Positions 1-7,134 of a stretch of 9,694 nucleotides of DNA are shown here, one piece after another. The notes below the pieces were generated by a model. It saw nothing but the letters and a program-made list of their open reading frames with translations, had not been told where the DNA came from and searched no databases. Made by a program: the position numbers and the translations under genes. Numbering within the stretch: the stretch's first letter is position 1; every line of letters starts with the position of its first letter. The stretch is from an uncultured Eubacteriales bacterium (GTDB lineage: Bacteria; Bacillota; Clostridia; Lachnospirales; Lachnospiraceae): assembly GCA_900313855.1 (NCBI GenBank), contig OMSZ01000254.1, positions 1 to 9,694 on the forward strand, written 5' to 3'.

Positions 1-47
1 CGGCATTTATAACCTTATTCTTTTATTTTATATTCTCCCGTATCCTT

Positions 48-1652
48 TTAGCTAAGCGACTTTAACGTCGGGAAGAGCAATACCTCACGTATTGAGGGGC
101 TGTCGGTGAGCAGCATTACCAGACGGTCGATGCCGTATCCGATACCGCCTGTAGGAGGCATACCGATCTCAAGTGCGTTAAGGAAGTCTTCATCTGTGTG
201 GTTAGCCTCCTCATCGCCTGCATCAGCAAGCTTATCCTGCTCTGCGAAACGCTCTCTCTGGTCGATAGGATCATTTAACTCCGAATATGCGTTACACATC
301 TCCCAACCATTCATGAACATCTCGAAACGCTCAACGTACTCAGGATTCTCCGGTTTCTTCTTAGTAAGAGGAGATATCTCAATCGGATGATCCATAACAA
401 ATGTAGGCTGGATTAAATGCTCCTCAACGAACTCCTCAAAGAAGAGGTTAAGGATATCACCCTTCTTGTGATGTTCCTCGTACTCTATATGCTTCTCATC
501 AGCAAGCTTCTTAGCTGCCTCTGTATCTTTAACTTCATTCCAGTCAACGCCTGCATATTTCTTAACAGCATCAACCATTGTAATTCTCTCAAACGGCTTA
601 CCGAGATCCATCTCGATTCCGTTATAAGAAATCTTGGTTGTTCCAAGAACTTCCTGTGCAACATAACGGTACATTTCCTCAGTAAGATCCATCATTCCAT
701 TGTAATCAGTGTAAGCCTGATAAAGCTCCATCAAAGTAAACTCAGGATTGTGTCTTGTATCAAGTCCCTCGTTACGGAACACACGACCAATCTCATATAC
801 TCTCTCAAGACCACCAACGATAAGTCTCTTAAGATAAAGCTCAAGTGAAATACGAAGCTTCAAGTCCTCATCAAGTGCGTTAAAATGTGTCTCGAAAGGA
901 CGAGCAGCCGCACCACCGGCATTACTTACAAGCATAGGAGTCTCAACCTCCATAAATCCCTTAGCATCAAGGAACTTACGAATCGTGCTGATAATCTGTG
1001 ATCTCTTGATAAATGTATCTTTAACATCAGGACTCATAATAAGGTCAACGTAACGCTGACGGTATCTCATATCTACGTCCTTAAGTCCATGGAACTTCTC
1101 CGGAAGTATCTGCAAAGACTTTGTAAGTAATGTCACTTCATGAGCATGAATTGATATCTCACCTGTCATAGTTCTGAAAACAAAGCCCTTAACACCTACG
1201 ATATCACCGATATCAAACTTCTTGAAATCAGCGTAGTTATCTTCACCGATTCCGTCTCGTGAAACGTATAACTGAACATTTCCAAGCTTGTCCTGAATAT
1301 TGGCAAATGCTGCCTTACCCATTACACGCTTGCTCATAAGACGTCCCGCAACGCTTACCTCAATAGGCTTAGCATCCATGATCTCTCTGCGCTCTTCATA
1401 ATCTTTCTTACGAAGTGGTCTTGCCTCTTCCTCAGGAAGTCCTGATACATCTACAGGCTCTCTGCCTGCAAGGAGCTCTGCCTCTAACTTATTATATTCC
1501 TCTGCACACTCTGTTGTGTGATGTGTTACGTCATACTTTGTAATTACGAAAGGATCCTTTCCCGCTGCCTGAAGGTCAGCAAGCTTCTCTCTTCTTACCT
1601 TTCTAAGCTGGTTAATATCCGGTTCCTGCTGTTGATTTTTATTATCTCCCAC
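48..1652 (-). CDS. lysS: Lysyl-tRNA synthetase, class II
   Basis: Charges tRNA-Lys with lysine at the expense of ATP, in the cytoplasm. The 534-residue protein has a helical N-terminus and an OB-fold anticodon-binding domain (about 95-180). The class II catalytic domain follows: motif 1 around 219-243, motif 2 around 283-312 (VYEIGRVFRNEG with Arg293 and Glu295), and motif 3 at the C-terminus (GIGYGIDRLVML, Arg510). The start is GTG at 1650-1652, chosen because AAGGAG lies 7 nt upstream and no better ATG exists. Residues about 60-92 form an acidic/basic stretch (PEEEARPLRKKDYEERRE) between the N-terminal helix and the OB fold. Ordinary ~500-residue bacterial LysS proteins are shorter there, so this is probably a lineage-specific insertion. 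It is the last gene of a minus-strand operon, 16 nt after greA. No terminator hairpin is visible in the 47 bases left after the stop. Confidence 0.97.
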   Translation of the reverse strand: MGDNKNQQQEPDINQLRKVRREKLADLQAAGKDPFVITKYDVTHHTTECAEEYNKLEAELLAGREPVDVSGLPEEEARPLRKKDYEERREIMDAKPIEVSVAGRLMSKRVMGKAAFANIQDKLGNVQLYVSRDGIGEDNYADFKKFDIGDIVGVKGFVFRTMTGEISIHAHEVTLLTKSLQILPEKFHGLKDVDMRYRQRYVDLIMSPDVKDTFIKRSQIISTIRKFLDAKGFMEVETPMLVSNAGGAAARPFETHFNALDEDLKLRISLELYLKRLIVGGLERVYEIGRVFRNEGLDTRHNPEFTLMELYQAYTDYNGMMDLTEEMYRYVAQEVLGTTKISYNGIEMDLGKPFERITMVDAVKKYAGVDWNEVKDTEAAKKLADEKHIEYEEHHKKGDILNLFFEEFVEEHLIQPTFVMDHPIEISPLTKKKPENPEYVERFEMFMNGWEMCNAYSELNDPIDQRERFAEQDKLADAGDEEANHTDEDFLNALEIGMPPTGGIGYGIDRLVMLLTDSPSIREVLLFPTLKSLS

Positions 1653-1668
1653 TGTTGTTCTCCTTCAT

Positions 1669-2154
1669 TTACTCATCATCTAAGCTGATATCAACAATCT
1701 CTATCTGGAATGATCCGTTCGGTGCCTCAACATCTACGATATCCCCTGTCTTAGAACCCATAAGCGCTGAACCGATAGGTGATTCGTTGGAAATCTTATT
1801 ATTGAGGAAGTCTGCCTCTGTCGAACCAACGATTTTGAATTTCTCAATCTTACCGCTCTCAACACGCTTAACTGTAACGGCACATCCGACATTAACCTTC
1901 TCGTTATCAACCTCATCAGTATAAACGATCTCAACGTTCTTAAGTATTGACTCGAGTTCCTCGATTCTTGCCTCGATCTCTTTCTGCTCGTCTTTGGCTG
2001 CATCATACTCTGCATTCTCGGACAAGTCTCCCTGCTCTCTGGCCTCTTTGATCTTCTGAGCAACCTCTTTACGTTTAACTACACGTAACTCCTGTAACTC
2101 GTCCTCAAGTTTCTTCAGACCCTTGTCTGTCAAAAGATTCTTTTTCTCTGCCAT
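1669..2154 (-). CDS. greA: Transcript cleavage factor GreA
   Basis: Binds backtracked RNA polymerase through the secondary channel and stimulates cleavage of the RNA 3' end so elongation can resume. The 161-residue length is normal for the family. Residues 1-77 form the antiparallel coiled coil, with the conserved tip signature DLSENAEYDAAK at 43-54 carrying the acidic residues that help bind catalytic Mg. Residues about 83-161 are the FKBP-like C-terminal domain, including GSALMGSKTGDIV. ATG at 2154 is preceded by GGTGAG with 5-nt spacing. It lies 34 nt after the upstream PPIase lipoprotein gene and 16 nt before lysS. A greA-lysS pair is a common arrangement in Firmicutes, so co-transcription is likely. 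Confidence 0.97.
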   Translation of the reverse strand: MAEKKNLLTDKGLKKLEDELQELRVVKRKEVAQKIKEAREQGDLSENAEYDAAKDEQKEIEARIEELESILKNVEIVYTDEVDNEKVNVGCAVTVKRVESGKIEKFKIVGSTEADFLNNKISNESPIGSALMGSKTGDIVDVEAPNGSFQIEIVDISLDDE

Positions 2155-2188
2155 CTTTTCTCACCCTTCCATAATTTCTATATGATAA

Positions 2189-3334
2189 TTATTCAGCTTC
2201 TGTTGCTGCTTCTGTTGCTGCTTCCGTTGTATCTTCTGCCTCTGTAGAAGCATCTGCCTCAGTTGCAGCCTCTGTGCTGTCAACCTTAACCGCGCTGTCC
2301 ATAAGAAGCTTATTAACCTTCTCTGTAAGAATTGAAACATCGAAATACTCTTCCGTATACTCCTTAAGAATATCCTCCTTGGTCTTCTTTCCGGAATACA
2401 TCTCAATAAGCTCGTCGATCTTCTTATCCTTTTCTTCCTCTGTAGCCTTGATACCCTCTTTGTCAGCTATACAGTATAATACCATTTTCTGGTTAAGATA
2501 CTCCTTAACGTAATCGGTAATACCCTTCTTCAAAGCATCCTCAGAAGTATATCCGTACATTGAAAGGAAATCTTCATATGAATAACCATAATTCGCATAC
2601 TGTGCTGCCTGCTGCTTAAATGTTTCAAACTCCTGATCTATCAGCTTCTTGACCTCATTCTCATCATATCCTGAGATCTCAGCATTAGCTACTGCCTTAT
2701 CAAATACCTCTCTCTTGGCATTGCTCTCAGCAGTCTCCTTGTTCTGCTCCTCAAGGTCTTTGCGGATTGAATCCTTGTAAGCCTCTATCGTATCGTAATC
2801 TGTATTATCCTTTACTAACTGATCTGTAAGCTCCGGTGTATTCTCAACCGAGATTGAATTGATCTTGACATCAAATGTTACCGCCTTGCCTGCCTTTTCC
2901 GGAGAGTTTGGATATTCATCCGGGAACTTAAGTGCAAGAGTAACGCTCTCGCCGACATTGTGACCTACAAGTCCTGCCTCAAAGCCCTCGATAAATGAAT
3001 TAGAACCTATCGTAAGATCATAGCCCTGAGCACTTCCACCTTCAAAGGTCTCACCATCCATCTTTCCTTCATAATCAATATTAACAATATCACCGTCGGC
3101 AACCGCACGACCAGTTACCTCTTCCTTTGTCTTTAATCCATCCACAAATGAATCAAGCTTACTCTGAACATCATCATCCGTTACCTCTTTGATATCCAAA
3201 GTATATTCTATACCCTTGTAATCTCCAAGCTTAACATACTTATTATAGTATTTCACTTTGTTACTTCCGCAGCCGACAAGACTAAGCATCATAGCACCGG
3301 CCAAAACAATTGCACCAATCTTAAGTTTCTTCAT
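2189..3334 (-). CDS. Trigger-factor-like FKBP-type PPIase lipoprotein
   Basis: Probable membrane-anchored peptidyl-prolyl cis-trans isomerase/chaperone acting on exported proteins. Residues 1-22 are a lipoprotein signal peptide: KK n-region, hydrophobic core, and lipobox L19-V20-G21 before C22. An FKBP domain spans about 78-162 (DGDIVNIDYEGKMDGETFEGG, then IGSNSFIEGFEAGLVG). A helical region (about 165-345) resembles the trigger factor C-terminal chaperone arms. No N-terminal ribosome-binding domain is present, so this is not the ribosomal Tig even if automated annotation names it so. The last ~28 residues are a low-complexity Thr-Glu-Ala tail (TEAATEAATEAE), encoded by near-repeats of GCAGCAACAGAA. 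The SD-like GGAAGG lies 11 nt before ATG. It is the first gene of the operon with greA and lysS. The domain call is strong; substrates are unknown. PrsA-like foldases are the functional analogue. Confidence 0.88.
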   Translation of the reverse strand: MKKLKIGAIVLAGAMMLSLVGCGSNKVKYYNKYVKLGDYKGIEYTLDIKEVTDDDVQSKLDSFVDGLKTKEEVTGRAVADGDIVNIDYEGKMDGETFEGGSAQGYDLTIGSNSFIEGFEAGLVGHNVGESVTLALKFPDEYPNSPEKAGKAVTFDVKINSISVENTPELTDQLVKDNTDYDTIEAYKDSIRKDLEEQNKETAESNAKREVFDKAVANAEISGYDENEVKKLIDQEFETFKQQAAQYANYGYSYEDFLSMYGYTSEDALKKGITDYVKEYLNQKMVLYCIADKEGIKATEEEKDKKIDELIEMYSGKKTKEDILKEYTEEYFDVSILTEKVNKLLMDSAVKVDSTEAATEADASTEAEDTTEAATEAATEAE

Positions 3335-3387
3335 CTTTCAAAATTCCTTCCATATTATAATAGTAAAATATTAAATGCTGCCTTAAC

Positions 3388-3398
3388 ATTATATTATA
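3388..3398 (-). promoter_or_regulatory. Possible -10 region of lipoprotein-greA-lysS operon
   Basis: On the minus strand two overlapping TATAAT hexamers occur here, about 55-65 nt upstream of the lipoprotein ATG. No convincing -35 hexamer is found 16-18 bp upstream (TAAGTG at 17 bp), so only the -10 element is supported. Other AT-rich -10 look-alikes exist nearby. Confidence 0.35.
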
Positions 3399-3575
3399 CC
3401 TGCGTTTGTAAAACACACTTATTCTGTTATATCACAAACTTTCACAAAAATAAAGACTATATTATAAATTTCACAGAAATACCTTTTTTTATTATATAAA
3501 TGAAGTATCAACGCTTTATTTTCTTTCGCAGAACCAATGCTTACACAGATTAAAAAATAGATTTTGTGCATCTTA

Positions 3576-3591
3576 TTACATTATCTTGTGT
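3576..3591 (+). promoter_or_regulatory. Upstream NrdR-box-like site
   Basis: TTACATTATCTTGTGT matches 12 of 16 positions of the NrdR box consensus as I recall it (acaCwAtATaTwGtgt), including the whole right-hand wGtgt. It lies just upstream of the nrdD -35 element, 30 bp start-to-start from a second box. NrdR is the ATP-cone zinc repressor of ribonucleotide reductase genes and normally binds such paired boxes. Confidence 0.6.
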
Positions 3592-3600
3592 TTTTTCTCA

Positions 3601-3629
3601 TTTACAATCCCTATATAGTGTGGTATAAT
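3601..3629 (+). promoter_or_regulatory. nrdD promoter (TTTACA-17-TATAAT)
   Basis: A vegetative-sigma promoter: -35 TTTACA (3601-3606, 5 of 6), a 17-bp spacer, and a perfect -10 TATAAT (3624-3629) preceded by TGG, making an extended -10. The predicted start is near 3636, giving a ~30-nt leader before nrdD. The spacer contains an NrdR-like box, so repressor binding would block polymerase directly. Confidence 0.8.
3606..3621 (+). promoter_or_regulatory. Promoter-proximal NrdR-box-like site
   Basis: AATCCCTATATAGTGT matches about 12 of 16 positions of the NrdR consensus acaCwAtATaTwGtgt. The right ten positions (tATaTwGtgt) are perfect and the left half is weaker. It fills the spacer between the -35 and -10 of the nrdD promoter. 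Together with the box at 3576 it forms the tandem arrangement typical of NrdR regulation. Confidence 0.65.
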
Positions 3630-3667
3630 GGTTCCACTTTTAAGACTATATCAAAGGAGAGCAGGAT

Positions 3668-5794
3668 ATGAAAGTAATCAAAAGAGACGGAACCACCGTT
3701 TCCTACGATCGCAATAAGATCAAAATTGCTATTCAGAAAGCCAATGCAGAAGTTGAACCTGCGGAGAAAGTAACAGATGAAACAATTGAGTACATTATCA
3801 ACTGCATTGAAACCAAGAACCGTTCGCGCATGCTCGTAGAGGATATTCAGGATATCATTGAGCAGAAATTAATGGACGAGAAGAAGTTCGTCCTTGCAAA
3901 AACTTATATCATATACAGATATTCGAGAGAGTTGGTTCGTAAGGCCAATACAACGGACGATTCCATTTTAAGTCTCATCCAGAACAGAAATAAGGATGTT
4001 ATGGAGGAGAATTCCAATAAGAACGCAACTGTAGCTTCCACTCAGCGTGATCTGATCGCCGGAGAGGTTTCCAAAGACCTTACCAAGAGAATTCTTCTTC
4101 CGGAGAAGATCTCCAAAGCACATGAGGAAGGCGTTCTGCATTTTCATGATGCGGACTATTTCCTTCAGCCGATATTCAACTGCTGTCTTATCAACATCAA
4201 GGATATGTTAGACAACGGTACGGTAATGAACGGTAAGCTTATCGAAAGTCCCAAGAGCTTTCAGGTTGCATGTACGGTAATGACACAGGTTATAGCAGCT
4301 GTGGCCAGCAGCCAGTACGGCGGACAATCCGTTGATGTAAGACATCTCGGCAAGTATCTGCGCAAATCACGGGATAAGTTCAAAGCTAAGATCTCAGCCG
4401 AGTTCGGTGATCTGGTTTCCGAAGATGTGATTGAGAAGATGGTAGCTGAGAGACTTTCAGACGAACTTCGTTCAGGCGTGCAGACGATCCAGTACCAGAT
4501 CAACACTTTGATGACTACTAACGGACAGTCACCATTTGTTACCCTGTTCCTTAACTTGGATAAGGATGATGAGTATATCAAAGAGAACGCCATGATAATA
4601 GAGGAGATACTAAGACAACGTCTTGAGGGAATCAAGAACGAGAAGGGCGTCTATGTAACTCCGGCATTCCCTAAGCTCATTTACGTGCTTGATGAGCACA
4701 ACTGCTTAAAGGGCGGCGAGTACGATTATATTACCGAGCTTGCGGTTAAATGTTCCGCTAAGCGTCTCTATCCCGACTATATTTCAGCCAAGAAAATGCG
4801 CGAGAATTACGAGGGCAATGTATTCTCATGCATGGGCTGCCGAAGCTTCTTAACACCTTGGAAGGACGAGAACGGCGAGTACAAGTTCGAGGGACGTTTC
4901 AATCAGGGTGTTGTAAGCCTTAACCTTCCTCAGATCGGTATCATTGCAGCCGGTGATGAGGAGACGTTCTGGGAGCTCTTAGAGGAAAGAGTTGAGCTCT
5001 GCTACGAGGCACTTATGTGCAGACACAACGCTCTTATGGGAATCACCTCAGATGTAAGTCCGGTTCACTGGCAGTATGGCGCGATCGCCAGACTTGACAA
5101 GGGTGAGAAGATAGACAAATTATTATTAGACGGTTATTCGACTATTTCACTCGGTTATATCGGTCTTTACGAGACCACCAAGCTTATGAAGGGTGTGAGC
5201 CACACAACACCTGCAGGTTCAGAGTTTGCTCTTCGTGTTATGAACAGACTTCGTGCTGCTACTGATAAATGGAAGGCTGAAACAGGAATCGGCTTCGGTC
5301 TTTACGGAAGCCCGGCAGAAAGTCTCTGCTACAGATTTGCAAGAATTGACCTTGAGCGTTTCGGAAGCATTCCTGATGTTACAGACAAGGGCTACTACAC
5401 CAACTCATATCACGTTGATGTAAGAGAGAGCATTGATGCATTCAGCAAATTCAGATTCGAGAGCCAGTTCCAGAAGATTTCTTCGGGCGGCGCTATCTCC
5501 TATGTTGAGATCCCGAATATGCGCAACAACCTTGATGCGCTTGCAGAGGTTGTCCGTTTCATCTATGACAACATACAGTATGCCGAGTTCAACACCAAGT
5601 CTGACTACTGTCACGAATGCGGCTACGATGGAGAGATCATGATCAATGATGACAACGAATGGGAATGTCCTCAGTGCGGCAACAAGGATCATGCCAAGAT
5701 GAATGTTACCAGAAGAACCTGTGGTTACTTAGGTGAGAACTTCTGGAATGTCGGAAAGACCAAGGAGATCAAGGCAAGGGTTCTTCATCTTTAA
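3668..5794 (+). CDS. nrdD: Anaerobic (class III) ribonucleoside-triphosphate reductase
   Basis: Reduces ribonucleoside triphosphates to dNTPs by glycyl-radical chemistry, using formate as reductant in the characterised enzymes; works only without oxygen. The 708-residue length is typical. Residues 1 to ~92 are an ATP-cone (MKVIKRDGTTVSYDRNKI), the allosteric activity site. The core has C172/C173 in FNCCLINI, the NGQSPF signature at 285-290, and FSCMGC with C388 and C391, one of which is the likely thiyl-radical cysteine. The C-terminus has a zinc site (C648, C651, C667, C670) and the glycyl-radical motif RRTCGYLG, with radical Gly686 by analogy with other glycyl-radical enzymes. AAGGAGAG lies 7 nt before ATG. 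It is activated by NrdG, encoded downstream. The paired NrdR-like boxes predict repression when dATP is high. Confidence 0.98.
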   Translation: MKVIKRDGTTVSYDRNKIKIAIQKANAEVEPAEKVTDETIEYIINCIETKNRSRMLVEDIQDIIEQKLMDEKKFVLAKTYIIYRYSRELVRKANTTDDSILSLIQNRNKDVMEENSNKNATVASTQRDLIAGEVSKDLTKRILLPEKISKAHEEGVLHFHDADYFLQPIFNCCLINIKDMLDNGTVMNGKLIESPKSFQVACTVMTQVIAAVASSQYGGQSVDVRHLGKYLRKSRDKFKAKISAEFGDLVSEDVIEKMVAERLSDELRSGVQTIQYQINTLMTTNGQSPFVTLFLNLDKDDEYIKENAMIIEEILRQRLEGIKNEKGVYVTPAFPKLIYVLDEHNCLKGGEYDYITELAVKCSAKRLYPDYISAKKMRENYEGNVFSCMGCRSFLTPWKDENGEYKFEGRFNQGVVSLNLPQIGIIAAGDEETFWELLEERVELCYEALMCRHNALMGITSDVSPVHWQYGAIARLDKGEKIDKLLLDGYSTISLGYIGLYETTKLMKGVSHTTPAGSEFALRVMNRLRAATDKWKAETGIGFGLYGSPAESLCYRFARIDLERFGSIPDVTDKGYYTNSYHVDVRESIDAFSKFRFESQFQKISSGGAISYVEIPNMRNNLDALAEVVRFIYDNIQYAEFNTKSDYCHECGYDGEIMINDDNEWECPQCGNKDHAKMNVTRRTCGYLGENFWNVGKTKEIKARVLHL

Positions 5795-5803
5795 TACCAT
5801 TTA

Positions 5804-5923
5804 TTATTTGATAATTATTTGATAATTATTTGATCGTTATTTGATAATTCTTTAATTATTATTAGATCATCATCCGGTGATCTTCGATCAGCTTTTGATC
5901 ATTACTTGAGCATCATTTGATCA
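5804..5923 (+). repeat. 11-bp-period direct repeat array
   Basis: Eleven consecutive units, ten of 11 bp and one of 10 bp, with consensus close to TTATTTGATNA. Units 1, 2 and 4 are identical (TTATTTGATAA at 5804, 5815, 5837) and unit 3 ends TGATCG. Later units diverge (TTCTTTAATTA, TTATTAGATCA, TCATCCGGTGA, TCTTCGATCA), then partly return (GCTTTTGATCA, TTACTTGAGCA, TCATTTGATCA). There are no spacers, so it is not CRISPR. The period puts the TTTGAT cores on nearly the same DNA face. Function is unknown. Confidence 0.85.
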
Positions 5924-5940
5924 TTACAGAAACAAGATTC

Positions 5941-5984
5941 AACAGCACAGCAAAATTAACCTTAGTTAATTTTGTTGTGTTGTT
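5941..5984 (+). terminator. 20-bp stem-loop before nrdG (terminator/attenuator-like)
   Basis: The left arm at 5941-5960, a CTTA loop and the right arm at 5965-5984 form a 20-bp stem in plus-strand RNA. The only non-Watson-Crick pairs are two G-U wobbles; in minus-strand RNA the same positions are A-C mismatches. The 3' arm is U-rich (GUUAAUUUUGUUGUGUUGUU), but no clean run of U follows (UACAUUAUC). It could be a leaky terminator, an RNA processing or stability element, or an attenuator between nrdD and nrdG. Hairpin certain, role uncertain. Confidence 0.65.
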
Positions 5985-6044
5985 TACATTATCATTTATT
6001 ACTACAATATTAACTATTATAATTATAAGACAGGGATTAATAAT

Positions 6045-6587
6045 ATGAATTACGCAGCAATCAAAAAATATGACATCGCTAACGGTCCCGGCGTTAGAGT
6101 AAGTCTCTTTGTCAGCGGATGTACACATCACTGCAAGGGATGTTTTAATCAGGAGACCTGGGATTTCAATTACGGCAAACCATTTGACAGCGATGTTGTC
6201 AATGAAATATTAGAGGCTCTGCAGCCTAGTCATATCCACGGTTTTACCCTGCTTGGCGGAGAACCGTTTGAGTATAAGAATCAGTTAGGTGTACTGCCAC
6301 TTCTCAAAGAGATAAAAGCACGTTACCCGGAGAAGGACATATGGTGTTACACAGGGTATGATTTCGAAAAGGATCTTCTCGGCAACATGGCCAAACAGTG
6401 GTCAGAGACATACGAGATGTTATCCTGCATTGATATCTTAGTAGACGGTGAATTCGTAGAAGCCAAGAAGGATCTTGCGTTAAGATTTCGAGGCTCCTCA
6501 AACCAGAGAATAATCATGGTGCCGGAATCCTTAGAGCAGAACAAAGTCGTGCTTTGGGATGATACCAAGGATTTTTCATTCTATTGA
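6045..6587 (+). CDS. nrdG: Anaerobic RNR-activating radical SAM protein
   Basis: Uses S-adenosylmethionine and a [4Fe-4S] cluster to abstract hydrogen from the NrdD glycine, creating the glycyl radical. It is a 180-residue protein with the radical SAM CxxxCxxC motif at C26, C30 and C33 (SGCTHHCKGC), the preceding NGPGVRVSLFVSGC segment, and the SAM-contacting GGEP motif at 71-74. Length and motifs fit NrdG rather than pyruvate formate-lyase activase, which is longer, and the neighbouring nrdD settles the partner. AGGGA lies 8 nt before ATG. Its TGA stop overlaps an ATG (TGATG), but the likelier dut start is 42 nt further on. It is separated from nrdD by a structured 250-bp gap. Confidence 0.97.
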   Translation: MNYAAIKKYDIANGPGVRVSLFVSGCTHHCKGCFNQETWDFNYGKPFDSDVVNEILEALQPSHIHGFTLLGGEPFEYKNQLGVLPLLKEIKARYPEKDIWCYTGYDFEKDLLGNMAKQWSETYEMLSCIDILVDGEFVEAKKDLALRFRGSSNQRIIMVPESLEQNKVVLWDDTKDFSFY

Positions 6588-6628
6588 TGACATACGATAA
6601 GAATAATACAAATGAGAGGAATATAACA

Positions 6629-7072
6629 ATGACACAGAAAGTTTCAGTCAAGAAATTAAATGAGAATGCAGTTCTTCCGACCTATGGCTCGGAATTTGCT
6701 GCCGGTGCGGATCTGTACGCATGCATTGATGATGTGACAGATTTTGAGCCCGGCGAGACAAAGCTTATCCCTACCGGACTTGCAATGGAGATTCCGGTTG
6801 GATATGCCGGTCTGATATATGCGCGAAGCGGATTAGCCACAAAGAAAGGACTTGCTCCCGCTAACAAGGTGGGTGTCATAGATGCCGATTACCGTGGAGA
6901 GATAATGGTTGCCCTGCACAACCACAGCACTGAAAAGAAGTCTATCGAGCCTAAGGAAAGGATCGCGCAGCTTGTCATAGCACCTTATCTTACAGCCATT
7001 TTCGAGGAGACTGACGAATTAAATGATACCGTACGCGGAGCAGGCGGTTTCGGTTCTACGGGTACGAAGTAG
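6629..7072 (+). CDS. dut: dUTP diphosphatase (trimeric dUTPase)
   Basis: Hydrolyses dUTP to dUMP and pyrophosphate, keeping uracil out of DNA and feeding dTMP synthesis. From ATG 6629 it is 147 residues, the usual size of the homotrimeric family. All five motifs are present: AAGADLYA (24-31), ARSGLA (65-70), GVIDADYRGEI (82-92, with Asp85 and Tyr88), RIAQLVIAPY (111-120) and the P-loop-like RGAGGFGSTG (136-145). ATG 6629 is chosen because GAGAGGA (6614-6620) lies 8 nt upstream and MTQKVSVKKL is a normal dUTPase N-terminus. In-frame TTG 6584 or ATG 6587, overlapping the nrdG stop, would add about 15 polar residues unlike the family. Placement after nrdDG links it to dNTP supply. Confidence 0.95.
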   Translation: MTQKVSVKKLNENAVLPTYGSEFAAGADLYACIDDVTDFEPGETKLIPTGLAMEIPVGYAGLIYARSGLATKKGLAPANKVGVIDADYRGEIMVALHNHSTEKKSIEPKERIAQLVIAPYLTAIFEETDELNDTVRGAGGFGSTGTK

Positions 7073-7134
7073 CATTTATTTCTACATCGCTATAATGTAG
7101 TGTTATATGGAAACACATGCCGCAAGGGCACACT

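Larger units (their letters stand above)
3335..3667. other. Divergent AT-rich intergenic control region
   Basis: This 333-bp gap separates the minus-strand lipoprotein operon from nrdD. No ORF or RNA gene was recognised. Its right end holds the nrdD promoter and two NrdR-like boxes, and its left end holds TATAAT-like sequence for the minus-strand operon. Between them, 3440-3451 (TTTCACAAAAAT) and 3469-3480 (TTTCACAGAAAT) are direct repeats differing at one base, with starts 29 bp apart. Their role is unknown. Confidence 0.6.
5795..6044 (+). other. Unusually long nrdD-nrdG intergenic region
   Basis: These 250 bp separate two genes that are often nearly adjacent. The stretch contains no supported gene. 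From left to right it holds an 11-bp-period repeat array, a 20-bp stem-loop, and AT-rich sequence with a weak TATAAT at 6018-6023. The best -35 for that hexamer, TTTATT at 17 bp, matches only 3 of 6, so an internal nrdG promoter is possible but unproven. nrdG has AGGGA (6032-6036) 8 nt before its ATG. Confidence 0.6.

Noticed and set aside
417..848. Plus-strand ORF of 143 codons inside lysS
   Set aside because: Lies fully antisense to a well-supported lysS, has no domain, and has the residue mix of a shadow frame.
2189..3334. Canonical ribosome-associated trigger factor (tig)
   Set aside because: A lipoprotein signal peptide replaces the ribosome-binding N-terminal domain.
5804..5923. CRISPR array
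   Set aside because: Units are 11 bp, contiguous and without spacers, and no cas genes are present.
5913..6131. Minus-strand ORF across the nrdD-nrdG gap
   Set aside because: It runs through the AT-rich repeat and hairpin and into nrdG, with no motif or ribosome site.
6584..6628. dUTPase start at TTG 6584 or ATG 6587 overlapping the nrdG stop
   Set aside because: It would add a polar 14-15-residue leader unlike the family, whereas ATG 6629 has a good SD and a standard dUTPase N-terminus.
7082..7100. CTACAT/ATGTAG inverted repeat as the dut terminator
   Set aside because: Only a 6-bp stem with a 7-nt loop and no U-tract; the much stronger hairpin at 7135-7177 fits better.
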